This document shows, in pieces, positions 1 to 7,084 of a stretch of 20,606 nucleotides of DNA. Position 1 is the first letter of the stretch. Each line of letters begins with the position of its first letter. The position numbers and the translations under genes are program-made. Origin of the DNA: Chrysochromulina parva (lineage: Eukaryota; Haptophyta; Prymnesiales; Chrysochromulinaceae); the NCBI GenBank assembly GCA_002887195.1, contig PJAB01000796.1, positions 1-20,606 on the forward strand. The letters are read 5' to 3'. Below the pieces are notes generated by a model. That model made no database searches, had not been told where the DNA came from, and worked only from the letters and a program-made list of their open reading frames with translations.

Positions 1-359
1 CAGCGCGAGATCGTGCTCGCATCCCGCCGGCCGTCGAACTCGATCGGCGGCCCGTCGCCGCGGTGGATGAAGAGGAGCGTCGGGTAGCCCTTGATGTCGA
101 GGCGCGTCGCGAGCTCCTCCACCTCGGTGCCGTCGACCTTGGCGAATGGCGTGCTGCTCGAGGCGGCGGCCGAATCAAACTCGGGCAACAACGCGCGCGA
201 GTGTCCGCACCACGGAGCGTACACGAGCAGAGCAAAGCCCGCGTTCTGCTCGCGGAAGGCGTCGAAGGCGTCGGTCGAGGCGATTTTGGTGACGGAGGCC
301 GCGTGCGTGTGCGTGCTTAGCAGCGACCACAAGGCCACCATGAGTGCGGCGCGAGCCAT
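1..359 (-). CDS. Secreted thioredoxin/PDI-like protein, 5' part only, CGHS active site
   Basis: The gene reads leftward from the ATG at 357-359 and runs off the left edge, so only about 119 residues are visible. The N-terminus looks like a signal peptide (MARAALMVALWSLLSTHTHA), followed by a thioredoxin fold: a strand ending in LLVYAPWCGHS, the helix RALLPEF, FAKVDGTE, and the cis-proline segment IKGYPTLLFI. The order and spacing match a PDI 'a' domain. The active site is CGHS instead of the usual CGHC, so the resolving cysteine is replaced by serine. Monothiol CxxS sites are known in ERp44 and yeast Eug1, where mixed-disulfide holding or isomerisation replaces oxidation. Further domains or an ER-retention tail may lie outside the window. 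It is co-oriented with and 133 bp downstream of the ER oxygenase gene. Confidence 0.85.
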   Translation of the reverse strand, partial: MARAALMVALWSLLSTHTHAASVTKIASTDAFDAFREQNAGFALLVYAPWCGHSRALLPEFDSAAASSSTPFAKVDGTEVEELATRLDIKGYPTLLFIHRGDGPPIEFDGRRDASTISR

Positions 360-492
360 GTGGTGCGGCGCACGAGCACGGTCAGTCGCCGAAGCACTCG
401 TGAGGAGCGGGCATTTCGCTCTTGCTCACATGTGTGAATGTGAATGACAGTATCTCGAAGCTCTACAAATGGAAGTCACAATGGAAGTCACA

Positions 493-1931
493 CTAATGGT
501 CCTTGTCCTTCCCAACCTTGAGCTTCTTGACGACCCCCTTCTTGCCGCCACGCTTCTCCAACTTCGCATACGCCATGCGAATCCGCAGGAGGAAAACGAG
601 CGCCAAGGCCAGCAGCAGCATCCCAACATACCCCTTGGAGAGCGGAGTGCTATTTTTGAGGGCCTTCTGGAGCTGCTGGCCCTTGGCACTCGCCCGCCAC
701 TTGGCAGCCCTGTCGCTGCCGAGGTCCGCGGCGAGATTGAGCATCCGCTCGGCACGTACAGGGTCGGGGCGCAGGGCGGGCGAGATCCCATCCAGATAGA
801 GGTTCGCGAGCTGCATGGCCGCATTCGAATGGTTCTGCTCGAGTGCCGCCCGCTCGAGCATGCTGATGGCGGTCGCAATCTCCTCCTTGGCATGCGCTGT
901 GGACGCGTCTTGGGCTCTCTCCGGCTTGAGGTACCTGCCATCCCGAGGGTACCGATCCATCAATGGTCAACAAGGATCATCAAGGATCATCAATGGCCAT
1001 CAAGGGTCATCAAAGGTCATCAAAGGTCATCAAAGGTCATCAAAGGTCATCAAGGGTACCGAGTCGTGATGGTGACCGCCCACGCGTAGAGACCTTCAGC
1101 GACTCCCTTGGAAGCACTCTGGATGAGCATCTCTTCGGACGCGCGGCTGTCCACCCCATTCACGCATTGCGCGCGGTCCTCGTGGTACCAAACGATCAGT
1201 GAGAGACGCTCGCACTCCTCTGCACGTGCTCCACTCAATCGACGGTCGGCACATGCCAGGTAGACGCCGTGCAGCAGCTCGTGCCCGTGCACAAAGGCGT
1301 CGCCCGCGGCAAGCGCAGGGAAGCTACGGTTGGCCTCGGTGCCCTCCATGATGTACAGGCCGCCCGCCGCGCCGACTGGCCTCGCCGGCTGTAGCTCGAG
1401 CACCAGGGTCACTTTCGACTCGGCGTCGCGGTGTGCGAAGATTTGCTTGCGCTCCTTTGGACGGTAGCGGCGCACGAGGCTGGTGCACGGGACGCACGTG
1501 GCGCACGCAAACTTTTGGCGCACAAAGGGCGTCACGCAGCTCGCCAGCAACTCGCTCAGCTTCATCCAGATATGATTCTTCCACGGCGCGTCCTCGATGA
1601 CAGCACCATGGGTGTAGATATAAGAAGCGAACTCGGGTTGCAAGTCGGTAGAGCCCGGGTGCGTTGAAAAGGTCGCGTGCTCGCGGAGATAGGTCACTAT
1701 CTCTGCGGTGTCCTCGGCGCTGAACAGCGAGAGTAGCCAATACACCGCCGATGGTATGCCCGGCTCGAGCTCGTTGGGAAGCGTCGCGTGCTGCCACTGC
1801 GTGCGCTCGGGACAGCCGGCCATATCGATGGCCGCCTTGGCGCGTCGTTCGACCTCTAATGCGTCAAAATCGGCGGTCACATCGGCTCGCGCCATGGACA
1901 TCCAGAGTGAGAGCAACACGACGCGTCGCAT
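493..1931 (-). CDS. ER membrane 2OG-Fe(II) oxygenase (prolyl 4-hydroxylase-like) with Sel1-like repeats; two exons
   Basis: Predicted exons are 1060-1931 and 493-934, giving 437 aa. Exon 1 starts at ATG 1931 because MRRVVLLSLWMSMARA is a signal peptide; the frame is open slightly further upstream but has no better ATG. The oxygenase shows FAHRD (iron ligands H167 and D169), third ligand H221 in ELLHGV, and a likely 2-oxoglutarate-binding R242 before LSLIVWY. This is the prolyl 4-hydroxylase-type double-stranded beta-helix, with a longer than usual H-to-R loop. Exon 2 adds two Sel1/TPR-like helical repeats (about 307-369), a TM helix (about 392-410), and a basic tail ending KDKDH, which fits the KxKxx COPI retrieval signal. 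Exon 1 alone would end in the repeat array (TGA at 1050-1052) and exon 2 alone would lack a targeting signal; joined they make a coherent type I ER protein. Two separate genes is the alternative. Confidence 0.75.
935..1059 (-). other. Predicted 125-nt GT-AG intron filled with a decamer array
   Basis: On the minus strand the donor is CG|GTACCCTTGATGACC and the acceptor is GGGATGGCAG|GTACCTCAAG. Splicing is phase 2 and joins ..TTR to YLKPE in the same frame. GTACC occurs at the donor, inside the intron near its 3' end, and directly after the acceptor. The body is almost entirely ten-base repeats. Read through, the frame meets TGA at 1050-1052, so removal is needed for the long protein. No transcript evidence is available. 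Confidence 0.6.
961..1060 (+). repeat. Decamer minisatellite, exact period 10, about 9-10 units
   Basis: Ten-base units in perfect register, consensus CAAaGGTCAT (plus strand): four identical copies at 1011-1050 and increasingly diverged copies toward 961, such as CAAGGATCAT and CAATGGCCAT. The array is flanked by a 10-bp direct repeat AGGGTACCGA at 946-955 and 1053-1062. It lies wholly inside the predicted intron apart from its last base. Confidence 0.95.
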
Positions 1932-2032
1932 TCGCGATCCCAAAACCCTGTGCTGGGTCTGCAGCTCTGTGAACGTTAACACGACAGACGCGACAACCGG
2001 TGCTACGGCACTGGTGAAAGGTTTCTATACCC
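1932..2032. promoter_or_regulatory. Bidirectional promoter region between oxygenase and GT8-like genes
   Basis: These 101 bases separate two divergent start codons (1931 minus, 2033 plus), so they must hold both 5' ends and their promoters unless transcription starts inside the neighbouring gene. An in-frame TGA at 2015-2017 precedes the plus-strand ATG. No TATA box or other clear element was seen. Confidence 0.4.
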
Positions 2033-3937
2033 ATGCGGATGTTCACGGGAACACAAAAGGCTCCAAACTCGAAGTTGAAAAAAATGTCTCTGTCGGAGGC
2101 CAAGCCGGTCGGCGGCTACTGCGCCGTCACCGAGGGCGGCGGGTCGTGCTCGCATGGCCGTTCCGGCTCGTGGTCGAATGCTGTCAGTCTGTCGGCGTGC
2201 GCTGCGCGATGCGCGTCCTGCTCACGCTGCCGTTTCGTCAGCTTTTCTGCGGCACTCTCCGACTGCTCATGGTATGCGGCGTGCCAGCTCACACGCTTGC
2301 AGCAGACGCCGTCGGGATTCACCACTATGCACGTGCCAGCCGGCCGTCTACCTGTCCCACCTGATCCGCCATGGCGTCAAGTACCTCCTGCGCATGGCGC
2401 CCCAAGAGATGCGAAGCGTGGATACTGCTCGACGACTCTGTACGCTGGCGACTGCATGCTTGGTGATGCGGGCACCATGGAGGGTGTGCCAGACCTGCTC
2501 ACGTGCCGTCAGCGCTGCCTGGAGTGCCCACGCTGCGCGGTCATTTCGTGGTCGCTCCAGCGGCGCGACTGCTCATGGTACGCGCTGTGTGCCATAAACG
2601 ACCTGCGCCGACCGCCCCGTGATGCGCCCGACTACTTGAGCATGCGCGTGCGTGACGCGCCGGCCACGCTGCCGCCGCCGCCATCGCAGCAGCCCAGGAG
2701 TGGCGTACCGACCGGCCGGCCGCTCTCGATGGCTATTGCCACGCTCGCCGCCGCGATGCCACGCCACAAGCGCGCCCGAGGCAATGGTGCCAAAGGCACT
2801 GGAGAAGCAGACGGAGGCGACGACTCGCCCGGGGCAATTGGCTGCGCGCTGGTGCTGTGGTGCGAGCGCGCCGACCGGCTGCGCCGCGCACTGCACTCCG
2901 GCCTGGGTTGGAACGTTACCCTCGTCCTCGTCGGCGCCTCCGCCGCTGCGGCCGCGCACTGCCCGCGCGCCCACACGCGGCGTTTGGCAGTCGATGAGCC
3001 ATTGATGCAGGCACTACGCGCGTCCTCTGTAGAGCATGGCGCGCGCTGCGCGGCGGCGACAGACGTGAACATGCTCAAACTGAGTGTGATCGGGTGCGTC
3101 GAGTTCGACCTCGTCCTCTTCTCCGACGTCGACATCAACCTGATGCCCGCGAATGATTTGAAGCCCGCCATGGCTCGATGGGGGAAGATGGCGCCAAGAC
3201 TGCATGCGGAGCGTGCCATCCGCTTTGTAGCAAATGCAGACGCGATGTCGCCGGTGAACGGCGGATTATGGCTTGTCAAGCCGTCGCGCCCGACGCTCAA
3301 TGCGATGCTGCGCGCGCTACGCCGATGCCGATGGAACGTCTCTCACGGCTGGGATCTGGTCGGCCCTCCGCAGTCCCTCGGCCTCTCTCCGAGGCATCCT
3401 GATGGGCAGGCCGTGAGCACAGACGTGGGTGACGTCCCCGAGCGCTCCGACGCGTACCGGCGTAACGACTGGAGCTTTGTCAACGGAGGCACTGACCAGG
3501 GATTCCTTTGGTTCTGGTTCTATGTCCGGCGCGATCAAGGGCGCTACTTTCGCTATGGCGGGAACCAAGGCCACCACGTGCTGCACTGGCGCGCGTGGCC
3601 GAAGCCGTGGGCAGTTGGATGGAACGGAGGCTTCCGTGCGGCGCTCATAGGCGATGGGGCGAGCACTGGCGGCGCAGCCAGCGGCGCGGCGAGAGGCACG
3701 ACCGGTGGTACAGCGAAAATCGCAGGGGACGTACGCGGAATAAGCCCGTGGGAGCTCTCTTATGCCTACACCTACCTTCGCGACCTCTACGTACCCGACG
3801 GGGTGCATGCTGCGGTAGCTGGCACGTGCGTGCGCGAGCTCTGGGCCTTTCGACGTGCCATTGAGGACGACGAGAGGTTTGACGACTTGCCGCCGACCCG
3901 GCTTGGCTCGAGCGTGCCCTACTTTGCCTTGTGGTGA
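2033..3937 (+). CDS. GT8-like glycosyltransferase with two N-terminal cysteine-rich PAN/apple-like modules
   Basis: 634 aa, no intron needed. Residues 28-101 and 130-206 are two copies of a cysteine-rich module: GYC..., a GxC about ten residues on, a CxxCxRC cluster, then (I/V)SxS and DCSWYxxC. A proline-rich linker (207-225) and a low-complexity stretch lead to the catalytic domain from about 270. Its GT8/glycogenin-type landmarks appear in order: FDLVLFSDVDINL with DxD at 365-367 (metal and sugar nucleotide), PVNGGLWLVKPS (409-411 NGG), DQGF (488-491), and HHVLHW..WPKPW (514-525), the usual C-terminal metal-ligand HxxGxxKPW region. Substrate is unknown. No signal peptide is visible although the modules look disulfide-rich; an upstream TGA and the 101-bp spacing leave little room for a missing exon. 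The ATG at 2084 (Met18) is an alternative start. Confidence 0.85.
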   Translation: MRMFTGTQKAPNSKLKKMSLSEAKPVGGYCAVTEGGGSCSHGRSGSWSNAVSLSACAARCASCSRCRFVSFSAALSDCSWYAACQLTRLQQTPSGFTTMHVPAGRLPVPPDPPWRQVPPAHGAPRDAKRGYCSTTLYAGDCMLGDAGTMEGVPDLLTCRQRCLECPRCAVISWSLQRRDCSWYALCAINDLRRPPRDAPDYLSMRVRDAPATLPPPPSQQPRSGVPTGRPLSMAIATLAAAMPRHKRARGNGAKGTGEADGGDDSPGAIGCALVLWCERADRLRRALHSGLGWNVTLVLVGASAAAAAHCPRAHTRRLAVDEPLMQALRASSVEHGARCAAATDVNMLKLSVIGCVEFDLVLFSDVDINLMPANDLKPAMARWGKMAPRLHAERAIRFVANADAMSPVNGGLWLVKPSRPTLNAMLRALRRCRWNVSHGWDLVGPPQSLGLSPRHPDGQAVSTDVGDVPERSDAYRRNDWSFVNGGTDQGFLWFWFYVRRDQGRYFRYGGNQGHHVLHWRAWPKPWAVGWNGGFRAALIGDGASTGGAASGAARGTTGGTAKIAGDVRGISPWELSYAYTYLRDLYVPDGVHAAVAGTCVRELWAFRRAIEDDERFDDLPPTRLGSSVPYFALW

Positions 3938-4170
3938 CGCGGCGGCGGAAAGTGCAAAGTCGAAAGACTTTGTTATGTTGCTAGTGTTAAACACTGCAGC
4001 AGTATTTGGTCCTTAACGTTAGGGTGCTCTACACTGTACAGGGCCGTAGAATCTAGACAACAAACCGATGAACATCATTCTCTCATGGTCTGTGCACACC
4101 CGACCCACCGAGACTCCACATCAGATCGGATCGCCAACCAGGCAAGCAAGTACCAAAACAGTATCGTGCA
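3938..4170. other. Convergent intergenic (3' ends of two genes)
   Basis: 233 bases between the stop codons of the GT8-like gene (plus) and the proline-rich membrane protein (minus). It is more AT-rich than the flanking coding DNA and presumably holds both 3' UTRs. No ORF or repeat of note was seen. Confidence 0.5.
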
Positions 4171-5664
4171 CTACGCGCAAGCCCCAGTGTAGCTGACCCT
4201 GATGTAGGTCTGTCCACGAGGGACCAGCGGGCCACACACGTTATTTTGGACGATGGACGTGGAGAGGACAGGGCCGGTGCAGCCGGAGCGTAATGCGTAC
4301 TCGACCACCTGGAGTATGCCTGTTGCATAGCATCTGAAGGTGGCATCCGCGCTGCCAAGCAGGTTCGTGCTGCACGGCCCGGCCATGGAAGTATGCATGC
4401 TAATCGGACGAATGCCGCCGTTACCGACCAGAGCCGTCGCGTTTGGGCTCGTCGTGTTTCCCGAACCGAACGGATCAAGTGGAACCGAGCTGCAGTTGGC
4501 GGTGTTGAAGATCTGCGCGGAGCGGAGTGCGAACGTCGTGCTCGTCGTCGTCATCGGCGACCCTAGCGCCTCCAAGGGCGCGGGATTGAGAGGACGTAGT
4601 ATAAAGATGACGACAACCCCCACACCAATGAAGATGAGCGCACACGTCATGGTGATGCACGTGCTCCCGTACTGCTTGAGCGCGTGCTGGATCTTGCTCG
4701 ACGTCGAAAAGTCATCCGGCGTGCTGATGTTGTTCCTCACAAGTGAGATGGCGCCGAACTGCATGATGAGCACCGTGGGCCCCGAGCCGGTGCGCTCACA
4801 ACGGCGCACTGCCATGATGCAGCAGCACAGGCAGCAGAGGATGACGCCGCCAGCGATGCCGAACCCAACCAACGCCCCAATCGTCAAGCAATCCGCAACC
4901 GAGGCCGGTGGCGAAGGTGGCAAGCACGACTGGATGTAATTAAGCGTGCACGGCGGAGGGGCCATCGGAGGCGCAGGCATCGGGGACATGGGCGGCTTCG
5001 GGGGGGTAGCGCTAGCAGGGTCAGTCCCACTGGCACTGCTCGTGGCCCCACTCCCAATGTCAAGGCATGAGCCCAGGCCTTCGCTCCTTGGCCCTGGGTA
5101 CATCCACACACTCTCGACGGGGGGCGGCATGGGCGGCGGGCTAGGGGGCGACGGATAAAAGGGAGACGGGGGTGGAAGGGATGGATATGGCCCGACGGGC
5201 GGCACTGGCGGAGGTAGGGGCGGCGGCTGGTTGGAAGAGTATACCTGCACGGCAGCAGCGAAGGTGCTGAAGGTGCCGGCAAATGGTGCTGGCGCGTTGG
5301 CGAGCAGGCATGCGCGGTAAAACCCTTCGGTGAGGCCGGCCGTCCGGTAGATCACACCGCGTTCGACATTGGTCGGCATCCCAATTGTCCGCACCGTGGT
5401 GAGCGAAATCTGATTCACGGCGTTGCAGCAAGTGAGCGTACAGCTGCCGGCGCAGCAAGCACCAGCTGCGCACACGAGTGCAAAGTAGTTGGCGTTGCCA
5501 GACGTCGCTGCCGCGAGGCCAGTAAATGCAATCACCTGTTTCGAGCCCGCGTATAAAATGGGGGGGGCTGAGAGCACCGCTTCCGTCGAACCCTCCGGCT
5601 CCGGAAGGTAGCCTGCCTCGAAGGTAATGGAACTGGGCACGGGACCGGACGTACAGCTTGTCAT
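4171..5664 (-). CDS. Proline-rich two-TM surface protein of unknown function
   Basis: 497 aa from ATG 5664; upstream the frame stays open to a TAG near 5750 without another ATG. Residues 1-143 form a cysteine-containing region (ACCAGSCTLTCC). Residues about 145-240 are strongly proline-rich with SPPPxPP and PPP runs, like extensin or pherophorin hydroxyproline-rich linkers. TM1 is about 264-290 (GFGIAGGVILCCLCCCIMAV), followed by a cytosolic-looking loop with RRCERTG, TM2 about 337-357 (ALIFIGVGVVVIFIL), and a C-terminal region with NxS/T sites (NCSS, NTTS, NATA) and spaced cysteines. The arrangement suggests two extracytoplasmic domains joined by a hairpin. No known family was recognised and no signal peptide is visible, so the N-terminus may be incomplete. 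It is divergent from the next gene and convergent with the GT8-like gene. Confidence 0.75.
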   Translation of the reverse strand: MTSCTSGPVPSSITFEAGYLPEPEGSTEAVLSAPPILYAGSKQVIAFTGLAAATSGNANYFALVCAAGACCAGSCTLTCCNAVNQISLTTVRTIGMPTNVERGVIYRTAGLTEGFYRACLLANAPAPFAGTFSTFAAAVQVYSSNQPPPLPPPVPPVGPYPSLPPPSPFYPSPPSPPPMPPPVESVWMYPGPRSEGLGSCLDIGSGATSSASGTDPASATPPKPPMSPMPAPPMAPPPCTLNYIQSCLPPSPPASVADCLTIGALVGFGIAGGVILCCLCCCIMAVRRCERTGSGPTVLIMQFGAISLVRNNISTPDDFSTSSKIQHALKQYGSTCITMTCALIFIGVGVVVIFILRPLNPAPLEALGSPMTTTSTTFALRSAQIFNTANCSSVPLDPFGSGNTTSPNATALVGNGGIRPISMHTSMAGPCSTNLLGSADATFRCYATGILQVVEYALRSGCTGPVLSTSIVQNNVCGPLVPRGQTYIRVSYTGACA

Positions 5665-5866
5665 CGCGGCCTCCCTTGACGACCTGTGCTTGGCGGGCAG
5701 TGGGTTGGCAAAAGCCGCGACCTCTCTCGTTTTTTCACTCGTTCGACATTTCTATTTTGGGGGCGCGATAGTCTTCGTTTCTTGGTTGCATGCAGGACTA
5801 GGAGCAGGGGTGATTGTCCGCGATGCGAGCGTTACCTTTCGCGTCTCCCCTCGCACACACGCGACG
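5665..5866. promoter_or_regulatory. Probable bidirectional promoter between divergent genes
   Basis: 202 bases between ATG 5664 (minus) and the preferred ATG 5867 (plus). The stretch is AT-richer than its surroundings, with T-runs near 5730-5760. The plus frame is open from 5627, but that extension would overlap the minus-strand coding start, so I treat this as promoter and 5' UTR. Confidence 0.35.
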
Positions 5867-6694
5867 ATGGACTCGGCGCTTTCCGACTCGTACCTGCGCT
5901 TTCTGGCAGATGATGAGTGGGACCTCGTCATCGGCCACCTGCGCTCCTTCCGAGCGGCACCTTCGTTCCGAGGATGCTGGCCAGGGTGGGTATTCAAGAC
6001 GGGCAAACTCGGTCTTGGCTATTACATCGACAAACAGCCTGTCGAGCTGGCGTTGATGAAGCTCGCCGCAACAAGCCACGCCACACGCCGTCGTGTGCTG
6101 CCCAATCTGAACACGCTCGCCACGCAGAAGCTGCTGGAGGCCGTCGAGACCGCCCCACCCGTGAGCTGTAAGATTGGACGCCATCTCCTTGAGACGGCGT
6201 TGAGAGACCTTCGCAAAGAGCGAGGCGGCCTCAGCTGCAACTCAGCTTGCCTTTCCTTGCTAGCAGATGAAGCCTTCGTGACTGAAGCGCTCACTCAAGG
6301 GCTGCAGAAGGTTGGTTTCGACATGATGGCCTATGCACGCTCGAGCCTCATCCCGGCCATGCGCTTTGCCCGAGCGGCCGGGGTCTCGTCCGCGCACGTC
6401 TCGCTGCTCAGGAATCCATATGAGTCGAGTCACTACCTTACCGATGAACTTCTTGATTCTACTCAGACTTCGTGGTCGCTACCCTCGGATAAGTTGTCAC
6501 TCGCGTGTTTCACCCTTTCGTGGTCGAGGCGGAGCAGGCTTGATGTGGCAGCGGTCGAGCTTGTGCAGCTCATCGCCTCCTCGAGCGACGAGGTTGAGCC
6601 GGTAGCGATTCGTATTTTGAGGACGTTGCTGCTGGAATCTGTGCTCGGGCATGCATACTCAATTGGGTATGGGTATGGGGGTGGGCGTGCATGA
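5867..6694 (+). CDS. 275-aa protein with GxVFKxGxxGxGYY motif, function unknown
   Basis: The preferred start is the ATG at 5867 (MDSALSDSYLRF), just before the first conserved-looking segment; the frame is open back to an ATG at 5627, which would overlap the divergent gene. Residues 37-53 read CWPGWVFKTGKLGLGYY. To my memory this short motif recurs in many algal proteins of unknown function, often with chaperone or repeat domains. The rest is predicted mostly helical (LLETALRDLRKER, VAAVELVQLIASSS), with a glycine/tyrosine tail YGYGGGRA. No catalytic motif, TM helix or signal peptide is seen. Soluble, probably cytosolic. Confidence 0.6.
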   Translation: MDSALSDSYLRFLADDEWDLVIGHLRSFRAAPSFRGCWPGWVFKTGKLGLGYYIDKQPVELALMKLAATSHATRRRVLPNLNTLATQKLLEAVETAPPVSCKIGRHLLETALRDLRKERGGLSCNSACLSLLADEAFVTEALTQGLQKVGFDMMAYARSSLIPAMRFARAAGVSSAHVSLLRNPYESSHYLTDELLDSTQTSWSLPSDKLSLACFTLSWSRRSRLDVAAVELVQLIASSSDEVEPVAIRILRTLLLESVLGHAYSIGYGYGGGRA

Positions 6695-7084
6695 GCGTAG
6701 TTGCGTTGGAGGTGGCGCAGGGCATTGGCGTTTGCACCCCTATTGCACCTATGCCTGGCTCATGCGTAGTTGAGTTTGCATGCCCGATTTGAATTTACGT
6801 TACCAAGCGTAGTTGAGTTTGACGTATTACAAAGTGACCGACTAAGTGAGGTGTTGTAATACGTTGATATACGGAATCGTTCCCGATCCCGTGCGAGCGT
6901 GCTTGCAAAGCTTGCTAAATCTAATAATCGACGCGCCATGGCGAGCGTCTGCGGTCTTCTAAACATTCTGTCCCTTAACGAAACCACGCACGAGAACTGA
7001 TCTAGTGTCGTCCGGCGTGCGTCAGTTTCACGCGCTCTGACACCCCGCAAAGACCAAGGTGATAAGGTGTGCGTGCGTCTGCGG
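6695..7084. other. 390-bp convergent intergenic with short direct and inverted repeats
   Basis: It lies between two convergent stop codons, so it should hold both 3' UTRs. It is clearly more AT-rich than coding DNA. It contains a 15-bp direct repeat at 6764-6778 and 6807-6821 (GCGTAGTTGAGTTTG), a related copy at 6695-6707, and a perfect 11-bp inverted repeat at 6822-6864. No gene is supported here. Confidence 0.6.
6822..6864. repeat. Perfect 11-bp inverted repeat (hairpin), 21-nt spacer
   Basis: ACGTATTACAA at 6822-6832 is the exact reverse complement of TTGTAATACGT at 6854-6864. It sits between convergent genes, so it could be an RNA 3'-end hairpin or the remnant ends of a small insertion. 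There is no T-tract of the bacterial terminator kind. Confidence 0.8.

Noticed and set aside
961..1060. CRISPR array
   Set aside because: Ten-base back-to-back units without spacers, in a eukaryotic gene: a minisatellite.
5627..5866. N-terminal extension of the plus-strand VFKxG gene back to the ATG at 5627
   Set aside because: It would overlap the coding start of the divergent minus-strand gene and its sequence has no recognisable character; the ATG at 5867 is adjacent to the conserved segment.
6822..6864. Bacterial-type intrinsic terminator
   Set aside because: No T-tract follows the stem, and the surrounding genes are eukaryotic with introns.
6695..7084. tRNA or other structured RNA gene
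   Set aside because: I looked for a cloverleaf with a T-loop GTTCRA-type box and found none; only one simple hairpin is present.
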